From: Alphaproteobacteria bacterium | GTDB taxonomy: Bacteria; Pseudomonadota; Alphaproteobacteria; Caulobacterales; Maricaulaceae | Length of the DNA stretch: 64,000 nt | Direction of reading: 5' to 3' | Assembly: GCA_016124675.1 (NCBI GenBank) | Contig: WGNG01000002.1 | Coordinates: 186,001-250,000, forward strand | In this document: in pieces, positions 10,492 through 19,694 of the stretch | Position numbering within the stretch: position 1 is the first letter of the stretch | Layout: the number at the start of each line of letters is the position of its first letter | Notes under the pieces: generated by a model | Told to the model about the DNA's origin: nothing | Seen by the model: only the letters and a program-made list of their open reading frames with translations | Databases searched by the model: none | Program-made: the position numbers and the translations under genes

Positions 10492-12678
10492 CTATTCGAT
10501 CGCCAGCCCGGTGTGGAAGGCGATGAAGGCCCATTTGTCGGCGGTTTCCTCGATCAATTTCGACACCGGCGTGCCTGCGCCATGGCCGGCGCTGGTCTCG
10601 ATGCGGATGAGCGTGGGCGCGTCTCCGGTGTCGGCGGCCTGAAGGGCGGCGGCGAACTTGAACGAATGGCCCGGCACCACCCGGTCGTCCGTATCGGCGG
10701 TGGTGATCAGGGTCGCCGGATAGCCCTCGCCCTCGGGGATCGTGTGCAGCGGCGAGTAGGCGTAAAGCACATCGAACATGTCCGGGTCCTGCGGGCTGCC
10801 ATAGTCCGACACCCAGAACCGGCCGGCCGTGAACTGGTTGAAGCGCAGCATGTCCATCACGCCTACGCCCGGGAGACCCGCCGCAAACAGGTCGGGGCGC
10901 TGGTTCGATACGGCGCCGACCAGCAGGCCGCCATTGGACCGGCCCTCAATGGCGAGATGGTCCGGGCTGGTCCAGCCCGTCTCGATCAGGTGTTCGGCGG
11001 CGTTGATGAAATCGTCGAAGACATTCTGCTTGTTGGCGAGGCGACCGCCATCATGCCAGTCGCGGCCATATTCCGAACCGCCGCGGATATTGGCCAGCGC
11101 AAACACGCCGCCCATCTCCATCCATTGCAGGCGGCGCACGTCGAAACCGGGGCGCATGGGAATGTTGAAGCCGCCATAACCGAACAACAAGGTCGGGCGC
11201 GCGCCGTCCGGCGTCACATCGCGATGGTGCACGATGAACATCGGCACCTGCACGCCCCCGGTGGAGGGGAAGGACACCTGGGAGACGACGTAGTCTTCAG
11301 GGTCAAAGGTCAGCTCCGGCGCGCGGAAGACCGTGCTTTCGCCGGTCGCCACGTCATAGCGGTAGATCGCGCCTGGCTGGTTGAAGCTGGAAAAGCTGTA
11401 GAAGGTTTCCGGGCTCTCGGGCCGGCCGCCGAAGCCGGACGCCACGCCCAGGCCCGGCAGCTCCACCTCGCGCACCAGCGCGCCGTCGAGCGCATGCACG
11501 TTCACCGCGCTGGCCGCATCGCGCATGGTCTGGACGATCAGATGGCCGCCGACATGGCTGGCGCTGGTGATGGGGAACGCGCCTTCAGCGATGATGTCGC
11601 GCCGCGCCGACGGATCGGAGAGCTCCAGCGCAACGATGCGCTGGTTGGGCGCATCGAGATCGGTCAGGAAAAAGAAGGTCTCGCCGGTATTGCCGACATA
11701 GTCGTGATTGTTGGCGAAGCCTGCAAATATCTCCACCGGCTCGGCGCCAGCGGTTTCCAGGTCAAGGATCCAGACTCCATTGCCGTCCGTGCCCTGACTG
11801 GAATTGATGACCAGATACCGCCCGTCATCACTTACAGAACCGCGCCAGCTCGTCTCGGGCGTTTCAGGGTCGGCGATGATGAGGCGGTCCTCGCTCTGAT
11901 CTGTCCCCAGCGCGTGGAAATAGATGGCCTGATTGAGATTGAGCGAGGTGAATTCCTCCCCCGCCGCAGGTTCGGGATAGCGCGAGTAGAAAAAGCCCGA
12001 TCCGTCCTTGGCCCAGCTCAGCGGTGAAAACTTCACCCAGCGCACCTCGTCCTCGAGCTCAACGCCGCTGTCGACGTCAATCACGCGGATGGTGCGCCAG
12101 TCCGAGCCGCCCTCCTGGACGAGATAGGCCAGGCGCGCGCCGTCAGAGGAGGCGACCGACCCGGCCAGCGCCATCGTGCCGTCCTGCGACCAGGTGTTGG
12201 GGTCGATCAGGGTGCGCGCATCTGCGTCCAGACCCTCCTGGACCATCAGCACCGACTGGTTCTGAAGGCCGTCATTACGGGTGAAGAAATACCGGCCCCC
12301 GCGCTCGGACGGCACGTCATAGCGCTCGTAATTCCACAGCTCGGTGAGGCGCTGCATGATGCGGGCGCGCCCCGGGAGCGCGTCGAGATAGGCGTTGGTG
12401 ACCTCCTGCTGGGCGCGCACCCAGTCGGCGACCTCGTCAGAGACGCGCACATCGGTTTCCAGCCAGCGATAGGGATCGGCGATCAACACTTCGCCCAGGG
12501 AGGCCGACTGGTAGGAATCACGCTGATCGGTGGTGCGGGTCTGCGGATAGACCGGCGCGGACGGCCCCGCGGCTGCGGGCGCCGGATCAATGCTGGCCGC
12601 ATCGGGCTGCGGCGCGGCTTCAGGGCTGCAGGCGGCGAGCGCGAACAGGCAAGCGGCAGTCACGAGAGCGGCGCGCAT
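10492..12678 (-). CDS. Prolyl oligopeptidase family (S9A) serine peptidase, predicted lipoprotein
   Basis: Lipobox MRAALVTAACLFALAACS; catalytic IEGRSNGGLLVGAVSNQRPDLF; AGHGAGTP near the C-terminus. Confidence 0.88.
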   Translation of the reverse strand: MRAALVTAACLFALAACSPEAAPQPDAASIDPAPAAAGPSAPVYPQTRTTDQRDSYQSASLGEVLIADPYRWLETDVRVSDEVADWVRAQQEVTNAYLDALPGRARIMQRLTELWNYERYDVPSERGGRYFFTRNDGLQNQSVLMVQEGLDADARTLIDPNTWSQDGTMALAGSVASSDGARLAYLVQEGGSDWRTIRVIDVDSGVELEDEVRWVKFSPLSWAKDGSGFFYSRYPEPAAGEEFTSLNLNQAIYFHALGTDQSEDRLIIADPETPETSWRGSVSDDGRYLVINSSQGTDGNGVWILDLETAGAEPVEIFAGFANNHDYVGNTGETFFFLTDLDAPNQRIVALELSDPSARRDIIAEGAFPITSASHVGGHLIVQTMRDAASAVNVHALDGALVREVELPGLGVASGFGGRPESPETFYSFSSFNQPGAIYRYDVATGESTVFRAPELTFDPEDYVVSQVSFPSTGGVQVPMFIVHHRDVTPDGARPTLLFGYGGFNIPMRPGFDVRRLQWMEMGGVFALANIRGGSEYGRDWHDGGRLANKQNVFDDFINAAEHLIETGWTSPDHLAIEGRSNGGLLVGAVSNQRPDLFAAGLPGVGVMDMLRFNQFTAGRFWVSDYGSPQDPDMFDVLYAYSPLHTIPEGEGYPATLITTADTDDRVVPGHSFKFAAALQAADTGDAPTLIRIETSAGHGAGTPVSKLIEETADKWAFIAFHTGLAIE

Positions 12679-12782
12679 CAGGCATCTCCATCCATCAAGC
12701 AACACGTGGGGTCGCGCACGTTACGGCGCCCGCGCGGGTGTGAAAAGCGGGGCCGGGCCCCGGCCGCAGCGCGCACGAAAAA

Positions 12783-12806
12783 GCCCCGGCGCAGCGGCGC
12801 CGGGGC
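12783..12806 (-). terminator. Rho-independent terminator downstream of the redoxin gene
   Basis: Perfect 10-bp stem GCCCCGGCGC-AGCG-GCGCCGGGGC; on the minus strand it is followed by TTTTT. Confidence 0.85.
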
Positions 12807-12838
12807 CTGGTCGGTCACGCGCCGCAGCGCAGACGATT

Positions 12839-13504
12839 TCAGGAGCCCTCGTACTTCACCGAGCAGCCATAGGGCTGGGTTTCGGGCACGGAGACCGGCT
12901 CACCGGCGGCCATTTCGTCCAGCGCCTGACCGACATAGTTCAGCGCGCCGCTCAGCGTGGCCGGATTGGCGCTCGGCTGATCGTCAATGGCGCCGGCATA
13001 GCGGATCACCCCGCCTGCATCGATGATGAACATGTGCGGCGTCGTGCGCGCCTCGTAGGCGCGGCCGATCTCGCCGCTTTCGTCGAGGATGACATGGGCC
13101 GGGCTCGCGCCGCGTGCGTCATTCAGCTCCACGGCGCGCTCGGCGCTGACATGGCCTTGCGTGCCGGGGAAGGAGGAGATGATCTGCACCCAGACATGGC
13201 CCTCTTGCGCGGCGCGGGCCTGGAGGCCGGCCATCGTGGTCCCGTGATTATAGTGCTTCATCACGAAGGGGCAGTCATGATTGGTCCATTCGAGAATCAC
13301 CGTCTGGCCAGCGAAATCGGAGAGCGAGACGGTCTCGCCCGCCGCCGTCGCGGCAGTGAAAGCGGGCGCCGGGTTGCCGGGGAACGGTTCCGCTTTGGCT
13401 CCGCCGGTGAAGGCGGCGATGGCCAGCGCCGTTGCGGCGAACAGGCTGGCGCCCAGCACCAGATGGCGGCGGTTGACGCTGATGGTTTTGGCGGCGGTCT
13501 GCAT
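12839..13504 (-). CDS. Thioredoxin-fold redoxin family protein
   Basis: AGQTVILEWTNHDCPFVMKHYNHGTTMAGLQARA (NxxCPFVxKHY motif) and a C-terminal PYGCSVKY. Confidence 0.8.
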   Translation of the reverse strand: MQTAAKTISVNRRHLVLGASLFAATALAIAAFTGGAKAEPFPGNPAPAFTAATAAGETVSLSDFAGQTVILEWTNHDCPFVMKHYNHGTTMAGLQARAAQEGHVWVQIISSFPGTQGHVSAERAVELNDARGASPAHVILDESGEIGRAYEARTTPHMFIIDAGGVIRYAGAIDDQPSANPATLSGALNYVGQALDEMAAGEPVSVPETQPYGCSVKYEGS

Positions 13505-13537
13505 CAGGCTCGTCTCCTGTGTTGGTCTTGGTCGATC

Positions 13538-15742
13538 TCAGGGGGTCACGGCGCGGTCCACGGCGCGGGTGACGATGGTCCCGGTCAATAGAGGCGGCAG
13601 TATGTCCGGCGCGCCGCCCTGTACCGGGTACATCAGATAGAGCGGCACGCCTGCGGCGCCATGCTGGGCCAGCGTATCGGCGATGCGCCGGTCGCGATTG
13701 GTGAAGTCGGCGCGGAACAGCGCCACGTCATGAGCGGCGAAGTGATCGGTCACGGAGCGCTCCGACAGGGCGCCGAGCTTGTTGACCTGGCATGTGACGC
13801 ACCAGGCGGCGGTGAAGTCCACGAATACGGCACGGCCCTCGGCGCGCGCCGCCTCCACGGCTTCAGGCGACCAGTCGGCCCACATTGCGTCCGCGCCTGC
13901 GGTTGCGCGTACGGCCAGCGGCTGGACGGCGGCGGCGTAGAGCAGCCCCGCTGTCAGCAGCGCAGCGGCAAACGCGGTCACGCGCGCCAGCGTTCCGCGC
14001 AAGCCGAAAGCCCAGGCGGCGAAACCGGCCGCGAGCAGCATGATCAGCGCCCACAAGACGCCGTTGGCGCCGGTCTGGGCGGCGAGCACCCAGACCAGCC
14101 AGATCGCCGCGCCAAACATCGGGAAGGCCAGCACCTGACGCAGCCGGACCATCCACGCGCCGGGCCTGGGCAGGAAGGCCAGGAGACCGGGATAGAAAGC
14201 CACGATCACGAAGGGCAGGGCGAGACCCAGACCGAGAAAGGCAAAGACCGTCAGCGCCACGTGCGCAGGCTGGGTGAGGGCGTATGCGAGCGCGCCGGCC
14301 ATGAAGGGCGCGATGCAGGGCGCGGCCACAAACACGGCCAGCACGCCGGTGAAGAAGGCGCCGCGCCGCCCGGAATCGCGCACGCCCGAGCCAACCGACT
14401 GCAGCGAGGTCCCGACTTCGAACACGCCGAGAAAATTGAGGCCGATCAGGAACATCAGCAGGGCAAGACCGGCCACCACGCCGGGCGACTGGAGCTGCAT
14501 GCCCCAGGCGGCATCGCCGCCGGCTGCGCGCACCGCGAGGAAGGCTCCACCCAGCGCCAGGAAGGTGAGGATGACGCCGGCGCCGAATATCAGCCCCAGA
14601 AGCCGGCCTTCGGCCCGCTCGATCCCGCGCTTCTCAACCAGGGTCAGCGCCTTCATGGACAGGATCGGGAACACGCAAGGCATGAGATTGAGGATCAGCC
14701 CGCCGATCAGCGCAAACAGGGCCGCCTGCAGGAAGCTTATCCCCGGCGCCGGCGCGGCGGGACCGGCGTCTGGCGGCGCTGGGGTTGCCGCGTCAAGGCC
14801 AGGCGCTGGCGGCGCTGCGCCGGGCGCGGTCGGAGCGGCGGCGAGCCCGGAGACCTGCGCGCCCGGTTCGGCTTCAATCGTATACGCCATGCGGGCCGCT
14901 TCGCCGCCGTCCATGCGGTCAAAAGTGATGACACCGCCATAGATCTCGTTCACGGCCTCGCGGGTCAGGCGTCCCGGACGCAGATCGACGCGCGCCTCGC
15001 CTGCGTCCAGCGCCACGCGCTGGGGCGCGGCATGGTCGATCACCGAGGCGTTGAAGGGAAAGAAGGCGAGATTGCTGACGGCGTCTGCGCCGTCGTCGAG
15101 CGGCGCGCCTGCCAGCGTCAGGATCAGCGAATCCGGCCCGCGTACCAGCCCGGCCTGCAACGCGCCGGCCGGCTGGGGTGCGGCGTCAAAGGCTGCATTG
15201 ATCAGGGCTGCGCCCGCCCGGTCGGGCCGGCTGGGGCCGACCTCTATGGTGAGGGTCAGCCGGGCGTCCTCGGGCACGCAGATATCCTCGCACACCAGCC
15301 AGCTGGCATAGGCAGGGATCTCGATGGTTCCTGGCGCGGCGTCTGCCGGCGCCGTCACCGGCACGGGCAGGGTGACAGCCCCCGAATAACCGTAATTGGT
15401 GAGCGGCCCGAGGGGATAAGCCTTGGGCGACGGCCAGACCATCTCGCCCACGCTCCAGCCCTCAGGCAGGGTCAGGTCGAGTTCGGTGGGCAGGCCGGAA
15501 TCGCCCGGATTGCGCCAATAGGTATGCCATCCTGGCGCGATGTCCTGATGCAGGGCGATATGGAAGGTTTCGCCCGGCGCTACGGATGTGCGGTCAGAGG
15601 CCAGGCGCGGATGCACAAAAGGCCCGTCCGGGCTGAACTCCTGCGCGGAGGCGGCGGCGGAAAGGGCGAGCGCGGCGATGGCGGCGAGCAAGCGGATCAA
15701 TTGAGGCGTCCTCCCGGGGCGCGACGGCGCGCGCCGTCTCAC
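13538..15742 (-). CDS. DsbD/ScsB-like thiol:disulfide interchange protein
   Basis: 734 aa; N-terminal DsbD-like domain, central TM domain (LNLMPCVFPILSMKAL), C-terminal thioredoxin domain (VFVDFTAAWCVTCQVNKL). Confidence 0.9.
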   Translation of the reverse strand: MRRRAPSRPGRTPQLIRLLAAIAALALSAAASAQEFSPDGPFVHPRLASDRTSVAPGETFHIALHQDIAPGWHTYWRNPGDSGLPTELDLTLPEGWSVGEMVWPSPKAYPLGPLTNYGYSGAVTLPVPVTAPADAAPGTIEIPAYASWLVCEDICVPEDARLTLTIEVGPSRPDRAGAALINAAFDAAPQPAGALQAGLVRGPDSLILTLAGAPLDDGADAVSNLAFFPFNASVIDHAAPQRVALDAGEARVDLRPGRLTREAVNEIYGGVITFDRMDGGEAARMAYTIEAEPGAQVSGLAAAPTAPGAAPPAPGLDAATPAPPDAGPAAPAPGISFLQAALFALIGGLILNLMPCVFPILSMKALTLVEKRGIERAEGRLLGLIFGAGVILTFLALGGAFLAVRAAGGDAAWGMQLQSPGVVAGLALLMFLIGLNFLGVFEVGTSLQSVGSGVRDSGRRGAFFTGVLAVFVAAPCIAPFMAGALAYALTQPAHVALTVFAFLGLGLALPFVIVAFYPGLLAFLPRPGAWMVRLRQVLAFPMFGAAIWLVWVLAAQTGANGVLWALIMLLAAGFAAWAFGLRGTLARVTAFAAALLTAGLLYAAAVQPLAVRATAGADAMWADWSPEAVEAARAEGRAVFVDFTAAWCVTCQVNKLGALSERSVTDHFAAHDVALFRADFTNRDRRIADTLAQHGAAGVPLYLMYPVQGGAPDILPPLLTGTIVTRAVDRAVTP

Positions 15743-15826
15743 TGCAGGTGGATATAGGCCTTGTCCCTGCCGCCTGAAACCGGTCTGACACGCTTGTGAA
15801 CGCGCAGTGATCGCCGAGACGCAAAA

Positions 15827-15853
15827 CGGCCGGGGGATGGCTCCGCCCGGCCG
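15827..15853 (-). terminator. Rho-independent terminator downstream of sapC
   Basis: Stem CGGCCGGG/CCCGGCCG followed by TTTT on the minus strand. Confidence 0.75.
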
Positions 15854-15886
15854 CTATGACGCGTGAAGGTGTTGGGACGCTTGCGC

Positions 15887-16723
15887 CTACATTTCCGGTG
15901 AGGGCGGCGGCGAAGCGGGCGGCACCGTGAAATCGCGCGGCGCCATGCCCTCGCGTCGGCTGGCGCGCTGGATCAGGTAGTCCCACTGGGCCATGGACAG
16001 CATGTGGGCATAGATGGCGCCCAGCGCCGCGTTGTCGCGCAACATGGCCAGATTCTCGTTGGACAGCGCCCGCAGCTTCTCGCCCGACACGCCCCAATAG
16101 CTGGCCACGACCTGCGGTTCGCCGATCGGATTGCCATCGCGGTCGCGCTGTTGGAAATTGGTCTGCTGCTGGTCGAACAGGTCCAGATCGCGCAATTGTT
16201 TGACGAACTCGACCGTGGACGCGACGTCGCTCTCAAAACGGCGCACATAATCAATGGCGCGTTCCAGGAAAGCGGTCGGCGTGCCGTCGGCGTTGAAGAA
16301 TGGCTCGGTCGGCTTGTCGGAAAACAGATGCGATCCGGCGTCCACGCACACCGTGAAGCGGTCGCTCTCGTCAGTGTGGCTGGCGGCCACGAACGGATAC
16401 CGCCGCACGAAGGCCGGCAGGTAGCAATGCTCTTCGTACTGACCGGTCATCGGGTCGACGAACAGGTTAACGCCCTGTTGCAGCCCCATCGCAGCCACCG
16501 GGGTGCGGTTATCGCCCAGGAAAATGATCGGGAAGCGCGAGGCGGCCAGACCGAACTCACCCACCGTGAGCGGCACGAAATGGGCGTCCTTGAGAAAATC
16601 GAACGGCCGGTCGGTATAGGTCAGGCCCTTGCCCTTGTGGACCTGCGCGCTCAGCGGCTGCGGCTTCTTGTAGAGCGGCAGCTGACCTTGAAGTGTCGGC
16701 TCGTTGGCGGTGACGTCGGCCAT
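15887..16723 (-). CDS. SapC family protein
   Basis: MADVTANEPTLQGQLPLYKKPQPLSAQVHKGKGLTYTDRPFDFLKDAHFVPLTVGEFGLAASRFPIIFLGD. Confidence 0.85.
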   Translation of the reverse strand: MADVTANEPTLQGQLPLYKKPQPLSAQVHKGKGLTYTDRPFDFLKDAHFVPLTVGEFGLAASRFPIIFLGDNRTPVAAMGLQQGVNLFVDPMTGQYEEHCYLPAFVRRYPFVAASHTDESDRFTVCVDAGSHLFSDKPTEPFFNADGTPTAFLERAIDYVRRFESDVASTVEFVKQLRDLDLFDQQQTNFQQRDRDGNPIGEPQVVASYWGVSGEKLRALSNENLAMLRDNAALGAIYAHMLSMAQWDYLIQRASRREGMAPRDFTVPPASPPPSPEM

Positions 16724-16952
16724 ATCGGCTCCCCTTGGATGGACGGTTTGTGGCCTGTTAGCGCAAGGCGTCTTTCTGGGCAAGAAACCAGGGCGCCCGC
16801 CTCGCGCCGGGCCACCATCGAGGCTCGAGCATACGGCGTCGTTCGGGTCTTGATTTGACTGTTCATCCGGGCTCCCCCTTTTCAGCCGGCTGCATCGCAA
16901 CAACCCGCATCAGGCGGTCAGCCCGGATGAACGACCTTATGAGTGATCACCG

Positions 16953-19085
16953 CTAGAACCCGGCCCGGATGGCCAGGCGGACATTGCGTCCGGGCAGCGG
17001 AACCAGATCCTTCAGGAAGGAGGTGTGCGCGCGCGCCTCTTCGTCGGTGATGTTGCGCACGCCCGCGATCAGAACCAAATCGCGCGTTCCGGCGAACGGG
17101 CGCCATTCCACAGACGCGTTCAGCAAGGTGTAGCCGTCTGTCGGCAGCTCGAAAGCCGCAACATCATCCTGCTCAGCCACCAGGCGCGCCTCGCCCCGGG
17201 CCGAAAGGGACCCGAAGTCGGCCTTGATCCCCATCAGGCTGGACAGGGGCGGGATGCGCGGCAGGTCGCCGCCTTCAGTTTCCCCTTGAACATAGTCGAC
17301 TGCGGCGTCCATGGACCAGGCCGCGCCGAACGCCTCGCCAAGCTCCAGACGGCCGGAGACTTCGAACCCAGTCAGGGACGCATCAGTCTGGCGGTACTCG
17401 AACACGTCCAGACCGTCTTCCTCGGCCCCTGTTCCGAACAGCCCGATGAAGCCGTCATAGTCGGAGTAGAACACATCGGCCTGAGCCGACCAGCGCGCGC
17501 CGCTCCAGCGCGCGGCGCCTTCGAGCGACCAGGCGGTTTCAACGCCCAGGTCCAGGTCGCCGACCTCGAAGGTTTCGGTAGCCAGGTGCGGACCGTTGGA
17601 GAACAGCTCTGTGTCGGTGGGCGCGCGTTCGGTTCGTGACAGCGTGACGGCCAGGAAGGCCTGATCCGCCGGCCGGAAGAAGAGCGAGCCTGAGGCGGAG
17701 ACCGTGTCGAAACTGCGCTGCGCGTTCCGTCCGGTGAGGTCGCGCGTCTCAAGACGCGCGCCCGCTTCCACGCCCCAGCTCTGGAAATCCCAGCGCTCCA
17801 TCGCGAACAGGCCGAAGTCCGCGGTGTTGACCGACGGCACGAAGGCTTCCTCGCCGAGCGCGGCGAAGTCCTGATTGAGGAATTGCAGCCCCCAGGCGCC
17901 TTGGCGCGCGCCGTCATGGGCGTGAGCAAGCTCGATGCGGCCTTCGACCCCGTCGCGGGTGAACGTCACGCCGACCTCGCCATCGCCTTCGATTTCGGAA
18001 TGCTCGTACTTGCCGTATGCGAAGGACCAGCGAACCCGGTTGAAAAAGCCGTCAAGATTCAGCTCGCCACGCAGATCGATGCGGGTCTGCTCCATGACCA
18101 GAAGGGCGCCGCCCTCTTCGTCTCCATGGTCGTCATCATGGTCGTCGTCATGATCATGGTCGTCCTCGTGATCGTCCTCGCCGTGCTCATGGGCGTGGCT
18201 GTGACCGGGCAGGCCGTACTCGCCGTCGGTCGATTTCAAAGCGACGCCGACAAAGCCCCAGTCCTCCACGAGCGAGACCGCTCCGGAGACCGTTTCGAAC
18301 GTGTAGAAGGAATTCGAGACAGTCCCGAAATCCTCTTCGTCTTCTTCCTGCTCGTGATCATGATCCTCGTCGTGAGCGTGCTCGTCTTCTTCGGCAGCGC
18401 GGTAGGCGGCGGACTCGGCGAAGCCGGGAATGTCGAAATTCTCCGCTTCCCGGCGCAGGGCCTCCAGCTGGAAGACGAAGGGTCCCGCGCCGAAGGCGAC
18501 GCGCCCGGCGGCTTGGGTCCCCTCATCCACGCTCGTCGCGCCCAGATAGGCGAAGCCGTCAAAAAGGCCGTCCACGCGCCCGGTCGGAACGCGGCCGTCC
18601 AGGGTATTGACCACGCCGCCGATCGCATTGCCGCCATAGGCGATGGCCGCAGGCCCGCGCAGGACTTCAACGCCGCGCGCGCCGAGCACTTCGCCGGCTA
18701 CGGCATGGTCCGGGCTGGACGCGGAAGCGTCCATGGCGGTGAGCCCGTTGATGAGAACCGCGACGCGATCCTCGCCCAGGCCGCGGATGACGGGACGGCC
18801 CGAGGCCGGGCCGAAATAGCTCGAATTCACACCGGGCAGAGCCTCCAGCGTATCGGCGATGTTGCCGCCGAACAGCTCCACCAGCCGCTCCTCGTTGAGC
18901 ACGGTCACCGCGCCGACGACCTCATCGGACTGAAGGCGCAGGGGCGTTGAGGTCACGGTGATCACATCCGGCTGCCCCGCAACGCCGGTGTCCGTCGTCG
19001 TCTTGGCGAAAGACGGGGCCACGCAAAGCGCAGACGCGGCGGCGGCGGTCATGAGGCGGGCGGGGACGCGGGCGCGGCGGACCAT
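16953..19085 (-). CDS. TonB-dependent receptor with His/Asp/Glu-rich loops, probable zinc uptake (ZnuD-like)
   Basis: Plug domain (VVGAVTVLNEERLVELFGGNIADTLEALPGVNSSYFGPASGRPVIRGLGEDRVAVLING); acidic/His tracts HAHDEDHDHEQEEDEEDFG and HSHAHEHGEDDHEDDHDHDDDHDDDHGDEEGG; divergent from a Fur/Zur-like gene. Confidence 0.85.
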   Translation of the reverse strand: MVRRARVPARLMTAAAASALCVAPSFAKTTTDTGVAGQPDVITVTSTPLRLQSDEVVGAVTVLNEERLVELFGGNIADTLEALPGVNSSYFGPASGRPVIRGLGEDRVAVLINGLTAMDASASSPDHAVAGEVLGARGVEVLRGPAAIAYGGNAIGGVVNTLDGRVPTGRVDGLFDGFAYLGATSVDEGTQAAGRVAFGAGPFVFQLEALRREAENFDIPGFAESAAYRAAEEDEHAHDEDHDHEQEEDEEDFGTVSNSFYTFETVSGAVSLVEDWGFVGVALKSTDGEYGLPGHSHAHEHGEDDHEDDHDHDDDHDDDHGDEEGGALLVMEQTRIDLRGELNLDGFFNRVRWSFAYGKYEHSEIEGDGEVGVTFTRDGVEGRIELAHAHDGARQGAWGLQFLNQDFAALGEEAFVPSVNTADFGLFAMERWDFQSWGVEAGARLETRDLTGRNAQRSFDTVSASGSLFFRPADQAFLAVTLSRTERAPTDTELFSNGPHLATETFEVGDLDLGVETAWSLEGAARWSGARWSAQADVFYSDYDGFIGLFGTGAEEDGLDVFEYRQTDASLTGFEVSGRLELGEAFGAAWSMDAAVDYVQGETEGGDLPRIPPLSSLMGIKADFGSLSARGEARLVAEQDDVAAFELPTDGYTLLNASVEWRPFAGTRDLVLIAGVRNITDEEARAHTSFLKDLVPLPGRNVRLAIRAGF

Positions 19086-19121
19086 GAATCGGCTCCGTTA
19101 TGTTATACTGTTGCGTGGAGT

Positions 19122-19134
19122 GTTATCCTATAAC
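19122..19134. promoter_or_regulatory. Putative Zur box
   Basis: GTTAT-CCT-ATAAC inverted repeat 37 bp upstream of the receptor start; resembles the GTTATA-TATAAC core of Zur operators. Weaker related sequence GTTATGTTATAC at 19097-19108. Confidence 0.65.
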
Positions 19135-19241
19135 GCCCTTGAGTCGCCGCCTCAAGGGCTGGATGCTGCGATTGCAGCACCGTGTCAGCGGGCGGCGCCA
19201 GAACGCTCGCGCCGACTCGCTGGAGGGGTTAAAGTGGAGTC

Positions 19242-19682
19242 ATGACGGCTGCGATGTCCAACAAGGCGCTTGACGCCGCCGAGCGGCTTTGCCGGAGCCG
19301 GGGCCTCGCCCTGACGCCGGTTCGCAAGCGGGTGCTGGAGCTGTTGCTGGAGGCCAATGCGCCGGTGAAGGCGTATGATCTGCTGGCGGCCCTGCGCCCC
19401 GGCGCGAACGCGCAGCCGCCCACCATCTACCGCGCCCTCGACTTTCTGACGCGCGCGGGCCTGGTGCACCGGGTCGAGGCGCTCAACGCCTATACCGCGT
19501 GCCTGCATGCCGGCGGGCGTGGCGCAGCCGAACTTTACGTGTGCGAAACCTGCGGGCTGGTCGAGGAGCGCCACCGCAAGGGCGTCCTGCCCGAGGGCCC
19601 GGGCGGTTTCCAGGTGAGCCGGTCGGTGATCGAGCATTACGGGCGCTGCGCGGCTTGCGCATCGCCTGCCGCCAAGGCCTGA
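19242..19682 (+). CDS. Fur family regulator, probable Zur
   Basis: LTPVRKRVLELLLEANAPVKAYDLLAAL...PPTIYRALDFLTRAGLVHRVE; metal-site CETC and CAAC cysteines. Confidence 0.82.
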   Translation: MTAAMSNKALDAAERLCRSRGLALTPVRKRVLELLLEANAPVKAYDLLAALRPGANAQPPTIYRALDFLTRAGLVHRVEALNAYTACLHAGGRGAAELYVCETCGLVEERHRKGVLPEGPGGFQVSRSVIEHYGRCAACASPAAKA

Positions 19683-19694
19683 CCGGAGGCGCGC

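Noticed and set aside
12839-13504. Novel function for the redoxin with a single CPFV cysteine
   Set aside because: NxxCPFVxKHY redoxins with a C-terminal YGCSVKY are a common annotated family; nothing unusual beyond pairing with a DsbD-like gene.
13661-15757. 698-aa plus-strand ORF
   Set aside because: Antisense shadow of the DsbD-like gene; composition artefact.
18110-18370. Short DNA repeats resembling a CRISPR or VNTR
   Set aside because: Repeats are in-frame His/Asp/Glu codons of the receptor loops; no regular spacer structure.
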